From contig JAJDZV010000008.1 of the NCBI GenBank assembly GCA_022824465.1, positions 372,001-436,000 of the forward strand: a DNA stretch of 64,000 nt, in the 5' to 3' direction. Under the pieces are notes generated by a model that worked only from the letters and a program-made list of their open reading frames with translations, was not told the DNA's origin and did no database searches. A program made the translations under genes and the position numbers. How positions within the stretch are numbered: the first letter of the stretch is position 1; every line of letters begins with the position of its first letter. The stretch is from Anaerolineae bacterium. Its GTDB lineage: Bacteria; Chloroflexota; Anaerolineae; Aggregatilineales; Phototrophicaceae. This document shows positions 53,690-61,991 of this stretch, one piece after another.

Positions 53690-54706
53690 TCAGCCATCCA
53701 GCGCAATCAGCGCGTCCTTCGCGACGCGCACCGGTGTTTCAGCGCCAAATTCTACAGGCAGCGTTGGACTGGGAAAATACAGGCTCGCGCCGCAGTCGAG
53801 CGAAACGTTGACATCATAATAATCGCCGCGGAATACGGCCCCAACGAGCGCCCCGTCAAGGCATAGCGACCTGTCCTCCGTCGTCGTGCCAAAGGCGATC
53901 CCCGAGGGATGAATCAGAACCGCCCTTGCCTCGGCGCGCCCGCATTCCAATGCGGATAACAAGCGCGCGGCGAAGTCGCCTTGCCCAGCCCCAAAGATGT
54001 TGCGCATGCCCAGGAACATCGCCACAAATGCCGTCTTGGGCTTGCGGTACAAACTTTGCGGTGTGGCAACCTGCTCCACCGCGCCGATATTCATGACAGC
54101 GATCTTGTCAGCGACAGCATATGCCTCGCGATGGTCGTGCGTAACATAGATCGCGCTCAAGCCTTGGTCTTTGATGATCTGACGCAGCTCCAGCGCCAAC
54201 TGGTCGCGCAACTGCGCATCGAGCGAGCCCAGCGGCTCGTCCAACATCAACAGACGAGGTCTTGGCGCCAGGCTGCGGGCCAAGGCGACGCGTTGCTGCT
54301 GACCGCCTGAAAGCGCAGCCACATCGCGCGCGCGCATGCCCGGCAATCCCACCCGCGCCAGCAGCGATTCGACTTCCCGGGCAATGACTCGCTTTGACTC
54401 GCCGCGCCTCCGCAAGCCATAAGCGATGTTATCGGCGACATTCATATGCGGAAATAGCGCAAAGTCCTGGAACATCAACCCGAAGTTGCGCCGGTGGGCG
54501 GGCGCGCCAGCCAGATCGACGCCCGCAAACCTTATCGCGCCTTCCGCGGCAGCCTCCAATCCGGCGACAATCCGCAGCAGCGTTGTTTTGCCGCAGCCGC
54601 TGGGACCCAGCAAGCAGACAATCTCGCCGGAGCCCACCCGCAACGAGACCCGATTCAGCGAGACCAGGTCGCCGTATGCATGCGAGACATTCTCAATCTC
54701 CAGCAT
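53690..54706 (-). CDS. thiQ: Thiamine ABC transporter ATP-binding protein
   Basis: Powers thiamine or TPP uptake. 338 residues: Walker A LLGPSGCGKTTLL, signature LSGGQQQRVALARSLA, Walker B RLLMLDEPLGSLDA, switch VTHDHREAYA, and a C-terminal TOBE-like region (about 240-338). E. coli ThiQ is about 230 residues, so this is the longer FbpC/PotA-like form. Assignment to thiamine rests on the TPP riboswitch and the ThiB-like gene. Its ATG overlaps the thiP stop by one base. Confidence 0.88.
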   Translation of the reverse strand: MLEIENVSHAYGDLVSLNRVSLRVGSGEIVCLLGPSGCGKTTLLRIVAGLEAAAEGAIRFAGVDLAGAPAHRRNFGLMFQDFALFPHMNVADNIAYGLRRRGESKRVIAREVESLLARVGLPGMRARDVAALSGGQQQRVALARSLAPRPRLLMLDEPLGSLDAQLRDQLALELRQIIKDQGLSAIYVTHDHREAYAVADKIAVMNIGAVEQVATPQSLYRKPKTAFVAMFLGMRNIFGAGQGDFAARLLSALECGRAEARAVLIHPSGIAFGTTTEDRSLCLDGALVGAVFRGDYYDVNVSLDCGASLYFPSPTLPVEFGAETPVRVAKDALIALDG

Positions 54707-56370
54707 CAGAACTCCGCCACTCCGGCGGCGCGCAGCCGTTCAATCATTAGGAAGCCGCCCGCGCAGACCAGCATCAGAATCACGCTCATCGCCAGCGCCT
54801 GCCTATACGACGACAATCCGGGATCCCCAATAAGGCGGTAGATCACCACCGGTATCGTCACCGATTCTCGCTGAGCCACAAATAGCGATGCGCCAAACTC
54901 GCCCATGCTGACCATGAAGGCGAATGTCGCGCCCACAACCAGCCCGCGGCTTACCAACGGCGCGTCAATGGTCAAGAGCCTCGTCAATGGACGAGCGCCA
55001 AGCACGCGAGCCGCCTCGCCGAGTGAGGGTGGAACAGCGCGCAAACTGGGCAGGACGCTGCGTATGACAAAGGGCAGCGCCACCAAAGTATGCGACACCG
55101 GTATAATCAGCCACGACGAACGCAGATTCAGCGGCGGCTCGTCCAGCGCAATGATGAATCCGAAACCCAGCGTAACCGCGCTCGTCGCCAGTGGCAGCAT
55201 GAAGAGTGGATCGCTATATCGCGACCACCGCCCCTTGCGGTTGATCATATGCGACGCGATCAAGCCCAATACAAAGGCGGCTGTCATCGCCATTACGGCG
55301 AAGCGCAAAGAATTGAAGACGGCTTCCAGCGGAGCGATGAACAGCAGCGAGGCGCGCGACCGCTCCACCAAACCAGTGTAGCCGCTAAGGTCCAGACGCC
55401 CGGTCAGGAATAGCGAGCGCCAAATCAAGGCAAGCAACGGCGTGAATAGCAGACCCGCGATCAATATGACGCAGGCTGAAATCATAGCGCGCTGAGTCGC
55501 TGTTCGTGGCTTGCGGACGATCGCTGCGCGACTTGCAAGTCCAACCTGCAGCCGGCGCTGAGTGCCCGTATAGACGATCAACATGGCCAGCATCGCCACA
55601 ATCTGCACCAGCGACAGCGCCGCCGCCAGCGGCAAATTGAAGATGCTAACCGCTTGATAATAGATCTGCACTTCCAGCGTCGCGAAGCGTATGCCGCCCA
55701 GAATCAAGACGACGCCGAAACTCGTGAAGCAGAAGATGAATACCAACACCGCCGCCGACAGCATCGCCGGACGAATCAGCGGCAGCCGAATGTCTCGCCA
55801 AAGATCCAACTCGCGCGCGCCCAGCGACCTTGCCGCTTCCTCGGTTGCGAAGCCAACCGACGACCAATAACTCGTGATGATGCGCAAAGCAATCGCGAAG
55901 TTGTAAAACACGTGAACAATAATGATCAGCGTTAGCGTGCGCTCCAACTGAACCGGACTGTAATCCAGCGAAAACAGCGTTCGCAGCAAATCGTTCAGCA
56001 AACCGCCATCGCCAAGCACTACCGCAAATGCCAGCGCCACCACCACCGTTGGCAATACAAATGGCAGCGTCGCCAGGGACAGCAACAGCGATCGTCCCCG
56101 AAATTGATAGCGCGCAAACACGAAGGCGCAGGGCAGCGCAAGCGCGAGCGTCGCAATCGTCGAGACCATCGCCTGATAAACAGTAAATACCAGCGTCCCG
56201 ACATAATAATCGGTGGACATCAGCCGGGCAAACGCCGAGAGATCCAGCGCGCCATCGGGCCGCAAACTGAGGTCAAATAGCGACAACAGTGGATACAGAA
56301 AGAAGACGGCGAGAAAGACCAGCGGAACGAGATACACCAGGAGCGCCGCGCGCCGAGTTAATCCGCTCAA
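54706..56370 (-). CDS. thiP: Thiamine ABC transporter permease (double, ThiP-like)
   Basis: 554 residues, about twelve membrane segments, made of two fused permease halves. Each half has its own EAA loop: EEAARSLGARELDLWRDIRL and LGEAARVLGARPLTRLLTID. The start is TTG at 56370, overlapping the thiB stop as TTGA, so translation is coupled. The size and double structure match ThiP and FbpB-type permeases; the riboswitch favours thiamine. Confidence 0.88.
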   Translation of the reverse strand: MSGLTRRAALLVYLVPLVFLAVFFLYPLLSLFDLSLRPDGALDLSAFARLMSTDYYVGTLVFTVYQAMVSTIATLALALPCAFVFARYQFRGRSLLLSLATLPFVLPTVVVALAFAVVLGDGGLLNDLLRTLFSLDYSPVQLERTLTLIIIVHVFYNFAIALRIITSYWSSVGFATEEAARSLGARELDLWRDIRLPLIRPAMLSAAVLVFIFCFTSFGVVLILGGIRFATLEVQIYYQAVSIFNLPLAAALSLVQIVAMLAMLIVYTGTQRRLQVGLASRAAIVRKPRTATQRAMISACVILIAGLLFTPLLALIWRSLFLTGRLDLSGYTGLVERSRASLLFIAPLEAVFNSLRFAVMAMTAAFVLGLIASHMINRKGRWSRYSDPLFMLPLATSAVTLGFGFIIALDEPPLNLRSSWLIIPVSHTLVALPFVIRSVLPSLRAVPPSLGEAARVLGARPLTRLLTIDAPLVSRGLVVGATFAFMVSMGEFGASLFVAQRESVTIPVVIYRLIGDPGLSSYRQALAMSVILMLVCAGGFLMIERLRAAGVAEF

Positions 56371-57419
56371 CGCAGCATTACCTCAGCCCAAGCTTGAATC
56401 CACGCCTCACGCTTCTCTTCGATTCGGGCTGGATCCAACGACGCCGGCTTTTCCGGAACCTCCGCATAAGCCGTGAACGCCTCCGGCGGCACAACGCCAT
56501 CCACGACCGGGAATACAAACATGTTCAAGGGCATGTCTTCCTGAAAAGCCGGGCTCAACATATAATCAATGAATAGCTTCGCGCCCTCCGGATTCTCCGC
56601 GCCGGCCAATACGCCTGCGTATTCAATCTGCCGATAGCACATATTGTCGCCGGTAATCGCGCCCGTTACCGCGCCGGCTTCAGGATCTTCGCCATAGATC
56701 ACCTCCGCTGGCGGACTGCTGGCATAGCTGACCACAAGGGGCCGCGCGCCAATTCCGCGACTTCCTACCGTGAACTCGCCATAATAGGCGTCGGTCCAGC
56801 CATCGACTACCAACACATCGTTTTCCGCCAGCGCCCGCCAATAATCCAGATAATTCGTCTCGCCGTCATCGCCGAACTCGGCGATTGTTGCCAGCAAGAA
56901 TGCCAAGCCCGGCGACGAGGTTGCCGGATTCTCCGCCACCAGCAAGCCGGCGTATTCCGGCTCAAGCAGATCGCTCAGGCTCTGCGGCAGCGCAAGCTCA
57001 TGCTCCTCAAAATAGGCGATATCATAGTTCAGGCAGACATCGCCAAAATCAATCGGCGTGACGCGATGGCTGTCATCCGGCAGAAACGCGACTTCCACAT
57101 GTGCCAGCCCGGCCGATCGGTATGGCGTAAAGATATCGGCCGATAGCGCGCGGCTGAGGAAGGTGTTGTCGACGCCATACAAGACATCGCCCAAGGGATT
57201 GCTCTTGCTGAGAATCGCCTGGTTCACCATTTGTCCCGCATCACCGGATCGGAGAATCTCAACGGTAATTCCATTTTCTACTTCAAACGCATCCAATACC
57301 GACTCGGATATGGCGAAGCTGTCGTGCGTCAACACAACAACCGCTTCGCCTTCCTGAGCCAAGGCGCCGCTGAGAGCCAACAGCTGCACCAGCGCAAACG
57401 CAATCGCTCGCCAAACCAT
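56367..57419 (-). CDS. thiB: Thiamine ABC transporter substrate-binding protein
   Basis: Captures thiamine or its phosphates outside the membrane. 350 residues with a signal peptide (WRAIAFALVQLLALSGALAQ). The mature start has VVLTHDSFAISESVLDAF, then SGDAGQMVNQAILSKSNPLG and DVLYGVDNTFL, which are ThiB hallmarks. ATG 57419 has AAGGGA upstream and a full signal peptide; the frame continues to 57623 but that part is the riboswitch and terminator, not protein. Confidence 0.92.
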   Translation of the reverse strand: MVWRAIAFALVQLLALSGALAQEGEAVVVLTHDSFAISESVLDAFEVENGITVEILRSGDAGQMVNQAILSKSNPLGDVLYGVDNTFLSRALSADIFTPYRSAGLAHVEVAFLPDDSHRVTPIDFGDVCLNYDIAYFEEHELALPQSLSDLLEPEYAGLLVAENPATSSPGLAFLLATIAEFGDDGETNYLDYWRALAENDVLVVDGWTDAYYGEFTVGSRGIGARPLVVSYASSPPAEVIYGEDPEAGAVTGAITGDNMCYRQIEYAGVLAGAENPEGAKLFIDYMLSPAFQEDMPLNMFVFPVVDGVVPPEAFTAYAEVPEKPASLDPARIEEKREAWIQAWAEVMLR

Positions 57420-57463
57420 AGCGCAATTCCCTTCTATCTCTGGTGACCGGGCGAGCTGGCTGC

Positions 57464-57503
57464 GAAGAAGAAACCACCCCTGTCGGGGTGTGTACAGGGG
57501 TGG
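57464..57503 (-). terminator. Regulatory terminator of the thi riboswitch
   Basis: On the minus strand CCACCCCTGT and ACAGGGGTGG form a perfect 10-bp stem with a 10-base loop, followed by TTTCTTCTTC. It lies between the TPP aptamer and thiB and is the likely expression platform: TPP binding should favour it. Confidence 0.92.
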
Positions 57504-57522
57504 CGGAATCAAGGGTGTTGCA

Positions 57523-57606
57523 GACATCCCTACGCCAGCATTACCTGGATCAGGTATTTGGGTCGGCGCACGCCCTCTCAGCCCACTCCCGCGAGCTCCC
57601 CAAGTC
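57523..57606 (-). promoter_or_regulatory. TPP riboswitch (THI element) aptamer
   Basis: 84 bases on the minus strand. Closing P1 is GAC/GTC. The conserved cores GGCTGAGAGGG, ACCTGATC and GGTAATGCTGGCGTAGGGA are in the canonical order. It senses thiamine pyrophosphate and should turn off thiBPQ when TPP is plentiful. It lies within an open frame that could be mistaken for an N-terminal extension of ThiB. Confidence 0.97.
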
Positions 57607-57628
57607 ACGACTTGTTCAGTCAACTTAG

Positions 57629-57657
57629 ATTATACCGCGCAATGCGGGTTGCGACAA
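57629..57657 (-). promoter_or_regulatory. Promoter of the thi operon
   Basis: On the minus strand TTGTCG (57657-57652), a 17-base spacer and perfect TATAAT (57634-57629). Transcription would start about 15 bases before the TPP aptamer. Confidence 0.75.
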
Positions 57658-57667
57658 TGAACTGCTG

Positions 57668-58567
57668 TTAAGATTCGGTAAAGCCCTCGAGAAATTGCTT
57701 GAATCGCCCAGCGTTGCATGCTTCGGTATATGCAAGGATGCCCGCGCCGTCCAACGGATACAGCGGATAACAGCTCGTCGGCGCCGCTCCTGAAGGCGCT
57801 TCAACCAGCATGTCGCAGCCCGGAAACGGGATGATTACGCCATCCGTGGTCCGCGCAACCTCGTCAACGACGCGCTCCACCGTCGCGATTACGGTGTCCG
57901 CCAAATAAACCAGCTCAAGGTCAATTCCCAAATTGTTGTTGATGAGCACATTGCCGCGCCTGTCTCCGGCCAGGCCGTGGATTACCGCGACATCGCAGGC
58001 GATCGCCGGAAATGCCAGCAATTCCGCGCCACTATAGGGATCTGCCACAGTCTTCACATCGGGTCGCAGCTTGGGCAAGTCCGTGCCCATCCAGGCCGGC
58101 GATGGCAGGAACCCGCTTCCCGAAATCCGGGCGCGCATCCCCATCACGATGCTCGCCTCCGTCTCTTCAATGATGTCTATGCGCTGCTCCTGCGCGAACT
58201 TAGTAAACATCGGCGCCAGCCCAAAAGCCTCCAGCCCGAAATAAACTGATCGGACCGATTTCACGCATTCCGCGCCAACCAACAAGTCAGATTCCATCCC
58301 GCCAGTGAAACTCAGCAATGTCAAGTCGCCTGGCGGCTTCGCTCGCCGCAGCAGCGCCTTGACAAATGCCAGCGGGCGGCGATACAGCGTCATCCCGCCG
58401 AGCGCAAGCGTCGCGCCATCGCCAACCGCGGACGCCGCCTCTCCTATTGACACATAACGATCGGAGGTCAATTGCGACTTGCTTTCATCGCGTTGAGACT
58501 CCCGCCAAAGCCGCTTGACTCGGGTCGCTTCGGCGCGCATTTGACTGTTTCGCAGCGCAATCATCAT
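57668..58567 (-). CDS. CoA-transferase family alpha subunit, IpdA-like
   Basis: 299 residues of the family I CoA-transferase alpha fold. GDGATLALGGMTLYRRPLAF and LTLLSFTGGMESDLLVGAE at the N-terminus, then FGLEAFGLAPMFTKFAQE and RIDIIEETEASIV, and DVAVIHGLAGDRRGNV. The layout matches IpdA, the alpha subunit of a CoA-dependent ring hydrolase of steroid degradation in Actinobacteria, or glutaconate CoA-transferase. The partner-like beta subunit is 3.4 kb away at 61988-62830. The first 35 residues are charged and look non-homologous, so a later start is possible. Confidence 0.82.
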   Translation of the reverse strand: MMIALRNSQMRAEATRVKRLWRESQRDESKSQLTSDRYVSIGEAASAVGDGATLALGGMTLYRRPLAFVKALLRRAKPPGDLTLLSFTGGMESDLLVGAECVKSVRSVYFGLEAFGLAPMFTKFAQEQRIDIIEETEASIVMGMRARISGSGFLPSPAWMGTDLPKLRPDVKTVADPYSGAELLAFPAIACDVAVIHGLAGDRRGNVLINNNLGIDLELVYLADTVIATVERVVDEVARTTDGVIIPFPGCDMLVEAPSGAAPTSCYPLYPLDGAGILAYTEACNAGRFKQFLEGFTES

Positions 58568-58571
58568 AGCC

Positions 58572-58577
58572 TATACT
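58572..58577 (+). promoter_or_regulatory. -10 box before the S41 protease gene
   Basis: TATACT 42 bases ahead of the ATG at 58619, overlapping the start region of the divergent CoA-transferase gene. The -35 is unclear. Confidence 0.4.
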
Positions 58578-58618
58578 GTACCCTGCTGGAATCCTCGACA
58601 TAGATCTGGAGTCGCGTG

Positions 58619-59806
58619 ATGACCAAGTCTCAATCCCGCAAGCCAATCCCGGCATTACGCGGCTCCGCAATCTTGACGGCGCTTGTATTCGCGCTCGGCT
58701 TTGTATTCGGCGCCGTAGCGGACAACCCTATCGTCGCGCTCACTGACACCGATGAAGCGTTTGAACCATTTTGGGACGCCTTCTCGCTCATCGAGTCCCG
58801 CTACGTCGACCAGATCGAAGTTGAAAAACTCGTTGACGGCGCTATCGACGGCATGGTTGACGCTCTCGGCGACGAGCACAGCGGCTACATTCGGCCCGAG
58901 CTCTACAAGCGCAGCATCGATTTCTCCGGCGAGTTCACCGGCATCGGCGTCTTCATCGAAACGAATGAAGACAGCGGTGAAATCAAAGTCGTCACGGTCA
59001 TCGCAGCATCGCCGGCGGACGAAGCAGGCGTGAAGCCCGGCGATGTCTTCTACGAAGTCGATGGCGCGCGCGTTATCGGGCTGTCGCAGGCTGAGCTATC
59101 GGCCATGATGCAAGGACCACGCGGCTCAACCGTGACGATCACCTTCCGACGCGACGGCGAGCTGCTGGCCTTCGAAATTGTCCGCGATACCATTCCGCTC
59201 CCAAACGTGTCCTACGAGCTGGTCGGGGATAACATCGCCCACATCACAATGCTTGACTTCAACGACCTGTCTCGCGCGCAATTGGACGACGCCCTGCGCT
59301 CCGTCAACATTAACCAAACAAACGGACTCATATTTGATATCCGCGGCAATCCAGGCGGAACCCTCTCGAGCGCCATCGAAATTGGCAGCGCCTTCATCGA
59401 GGATGGCGTGCTGCTGCGACAGGTCGCCCGCGATGGCAGCGAGGAAGTCACGCGAACCAGCGGCGGATTCGCCGATATCAACGTGCCAATTGTCGTCCTC
59501 GTGGACGAAACCAGCGCGAGCGCCTCGGAGGTGCTGGCCGGCGCCATGCAAGACTACGGCGTCGCCACCATTCTCGGCGAAACCACCTTCGGCAAAGGCA
59601 CCGTGCAGAACATCCCGCCGCTCGCAAATGGCGGAGGTTTGCGCATCACCGTGCGGCGCTGGCTGACGCCAAACGGAAACTGGATCCATGAACAAGGCAT
59701 TACACCCAACATCGTGGTCGATTGGAATCCAGAATCGGATGAAGACCAAGCGGACGATATCCAACTGCAAGCAGCCATCGAGTTTCTTGAAGCCCTGCGC
59801 GACTGA
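58619..59806 (+). CDS. C-terminal processing peptidase (S41, Ctp family)
   Basis: 395 residues. The N-terminal hydrophobic stretch (about 16-34) is a signal or anchor. A PDZ domain spans about 105-190 (GVKPGDVFYEVDGARV). The S41 protease core has FDIRGNPGGTL, the serine loop VDETSASASEVLAG (Ser within 299-303) and FGKGTVQ (Lys326), the Ser-Lys dyad. It trims C-termini of exported proteins. ATG 58619 has GGAG upstream; GTG 58616 is adjacent. secG follows. Confidence 0.94.
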   Translation: MTKSQSRKPIPALRGSAILTALVFALGFVFGAVADNPIVALTDTDEAFEPFWDAFSLIESRYVDQIEVEKLVDGAIDGMVDALGDEHSGYIRPELYKRSIDFSGEFTGIGVFIETNEDSGEIKVVTVIAASPADEAGVKPGDVFYEVDGARVIGLSQAELSAMMQGPRGSTVTITFRRDGELLAFEIVRDTIPLPNVSYELVGDNIAHITMLDFNDLSRAQLDDALRSVNINQTNGLIFDIRGNPGGTLSSAIEIGSAFIEDGVLLRQVARDGSEEVTRTSGGFADINVPIVVLVDETSASASEVLAGAMQDYGVATILGETTFGKGTVQNIPPLANGGGLRITVRRWLTPNGNWIHEQGITPNIVVDWNPESDEDQADDIQLQAAIEFLEALRD

Positions 59807-59861
59807 TCGCAACTCGCCGCGTATAGGCAAGCAGACACTGCGGCGCCGGCGCATCTCACGC

Positions 59862-59890
59862 TAGTCAGCCGGAGCCGCCAATGCTATACT
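59862..59890 (+). promoter_or_regulatory. Promoter of secG
   Basis: Extended -10 TGC-TATACT ending at 59890, with TAGTCA 17 bases upstream (59862-59867). GGGAGA precedes the secG ATG at 59931. Confidence 0.55.
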
Positions 59891-59930
59891 GTTTTGGTTA
59901 CGTATTCCCAGTCTTGACGGGAGACCCATC

Positions 59931-60158
59931 ATGGGCGCAGTCTTGCAAATATCGTCAATTGTCATTTCTATCGTGCTCATCGTCCTGATCCTGCTTCAGG
60001 TCAAGGGTGGCGCCTTGGGAAGTTTGCTCGGCGGCGACGCTGGCGGCGGCATCGCGCGAACCCGGCGCGGCCTCGAAAAGACGCTTTTCCGAATCACGAT
60101 ATTTTTGTCCATCGCCTTCCTGGGCATCGCCCTTTTCGCCGTTTCCACCGGCAGCTAA
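59931..60158 (+). CDS. secG: Preprotein translocase subunit SecG
   Basis: 75 residues, two membrane helices (about 5-23 and 50-70) around the conserved loop VKGGALGSLLGGDAGGG and RTRRGLEKTLFRIT. Subunit of the SecYEG channel. A promoter lies directly upstream. An oligopeptide-type binding protein gene follows 87 bases later. Confidence 0.93.
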   Translation: MGAVLQISSIVISIVLIVLILLQVKGGALGSLLGGDAGGGIARTRRGLEKTLFRITIFLSIAFLGIALFAVSTGS

Positions 60159-60245
60159 TGCCAAGCGCATTGCAGCTATGAGATTCATCGCGGCAATGCT
60201 TCACAGCGCGAACGATGCGCCCCCTTGTCCTTGACGAGGCGACGC

Positions 60246-61991
60246 ATGCTCCGTGGATTCCGCTGGCAGCTCCTTACATTTGTCCTTGCGCTCGCTGTAT
60301 TTGTCGCCGCGGTCGCTTTCCGCTTCACGCGAGGCGCCGTCCCCGCTCCACGCCTTGACGCCACCCCGACAGCGCTAGCCGCCCCCACCCGTTCCATTGC
60401 CCCAACAGACACGGTCGGCCCTCCACCCAAGGCCGCGCCTGTATCCAGCGCGAACGTATATCGTGAAGGCTTTGTCGGCGACATTCAACGACTGAATCCT
60501 CTCTTCGCCCACTTGAATCCGCCCGATCAAGACATTGCAAGCCTGATCTTCGAAGGTCTCTTCGCCTTCAACGACTACGGCGAGACGGTGCCTCGCCTTG
60601 CGAATGAACTGATCATATCCAGTGATGGTCTGGAGTACGTTGTCAGGCTGCGCAGCGACATCCTCTGGCAAAACGGCCTGCCTTTCAGCGCCGACGATGT
60701 CGTCTACACTGTCGCGCTGATGTCCGATCCGCGTTATGCCGACTACTCGCCGCACGGCGTCTTCTGGCAGACCGTCGAGGCGCAGAAGCTCGCATCCCAT
60801 CTTGTCCGATTCCGCCTCGCCCAGCCCTACAGCAGCTTCCCCGCGCTCTTGACAACCGGCATTCTGCCGGAACACGCCTTGCTCGGCACAAACGTGGAAC
60901 AGCTCGCGCGCCACCCCTTCAACTTGTCGCCCATCGGAACCGGCGCCTATCAGCTCGCGGGCTTGGATAGCCAAGAAGGCGCCGGCATCGCCGCCGTCCG
61001 CTTGACCCTGTCGCCGCTCTATCGTCAACGCCCCGAAGCGCAAAGCGGCTACCTCCTGCATGATCTTCATTTCACGCGCTATGCCAATCTCGACGCCGCC
61101 CTGGCCGCCTATGTCGCCGGCGACATCGACGCCCTTTCCGGCGTCGCGCCGTCGACCGACCTGGACGCCCTGCCGCAAAGCCGGCACTACCGACAACTTG
61201 AAGCCTCGCTTGGCGTGTTGATATTCAATTGGAGCAGCGCGCCCTTGGAAGAACGCCGCGTCCGCCAGGCGCTGTCGCTGGCTCTGGATGTTCCGCAACT
61301 CGTGCAGACCCACTATGGAGCAGCCGCCACCTTCGCCGACAGCCCCTACATCCCCGGCTCGTCGGCTTATCTTGAGCAAAAGCTCTGGACCGCTTATGAC
61401 ATGGCGGAAGCGCGGGAGCTGCTGCACACCGACGACGCCGACTCGTCAACGCCCGACCAAGACGCAGCCGGCGACGAAGACTCAGCATCGAGCATAGAAC
61501 CAACATTCACCCTTATCGTCGATGATTCAGACAAGGCGCGCGACCTGGCGGAAGCCATCGCGGCGCAGTGGCGACTCCTCGATCTGGACTTCATCGTCGA
61601 AGCGCTGGACGCGGCCAACGTGCGCGACCGCCTGGAAACGGGACGCTTCAATGCCGCCATCGTCACACAGCGCATCGGCGCCGATCCCGATCTCTTTCGT
61701 TTCTGGCACCCGGCACAGACCCGCGGCAACTATGGCGGCGCCGCCGACAACGAGATTGCCGAGATCATCGAAAGCGCCCGCGCCGAGATCTACCCGACCC
61801 GCCGCGCTCTGTTGCACGCCACTCTCCAAGAAGTCTTCGCCGAGCAAGTCATCGCCATTCCGCTCTTCTATCCCGTCTTCACCTTCGTCGTGCGGGACAG
61901 CTTGGAAGGCATCCAACTCGGTTACTTGACCAGCCGCGCCGATCGTTTTCGCGGTATCCAGCACTGGCGCCCGGTCGCTGTCGCCAGCTAG
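60246..61991 (+). CDS. Family 5 ABC transporter substrate-binding protein
   Basis: About 581 residues. The N-terminal helix (RWQLLTFVLALAVFVAAVAF) anchors or exports it, then a Pro/Ala/Thr-rich spacer. The body matches OppA/DppA-like proteins: IASLIFEGLFAFND, YVVRLRSDILWQNGLPFSAD, DVVYTVALM and VRQALSLALD. An acidic insertion rich in Asp and Ser lies around residue 400. It may bind peptides or other small solutes. No permease or ATPase gene is adjacent. ATG 60246 with GAGG upstream was preferred to TTG 60225. Confidence 0.85.
   Translation: MLRGFRWQLLTFVLALAVFVAAVAFRFTRGAVPAPRLDATPTALAAPTRSIAPTDTVGPPPKAAPVSSANVYREGFVGDIQRLNPLFAHLNPPDQDIASLIFEGLFAFNDYGETVPRLANELIISSDGLEYVVRLRSDILWQNGLPFSADDVVYTVALMSDPRYADYSPHGVFWQTVEAQKLASHLVRFRLAQPYSSFPALLTTGILPEHALLGTNVEQLARHPFNLSPIGTGAYQLAGLDSQEGAGIAAVRLTLSPLYRQRPEAQSGYLLHDLHFTRYANLDAALAAYVAGDIDALSGVAPSTDLDALPQSRHYRQLEASLGVLIFNWSSAPLEERRVRQALSLALDVPQLVQTHYGAAATFADSPYIPGSSAYLEQKLWTAYDMAEARELLHTDDADSSTPDQDAAGDEDSASSIEPTFTLIVDDSDKARDLAEAIAAQWRLLDLDFIVEALDAANVRDRLETGRFNAAIVTQRIGADPDLFRFWHPAQTRGNYGGAADNEIAEIIESARAEIYPTRRALLHATLQEVFAEQVIAIPLFYPVFTFVVRDSLEGIQLGYLTSRADRFRGIQHWRPVAVAS

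Noticed and set aside
53690..57419. Iron(III) ABC transporter (FbpABC)
   Set aside because: Permease and ATPase are FbpBC-like in size, but the TPP riboswitch and ThiB motifs in the binding protein point to thiamine.
57420..57623. N-terminal extension of ThiB
   Set aside because: The region is a TPP riboswitch plus terminator, and ATG 57419 opens a proper signal peptide with a ribosome binding site.
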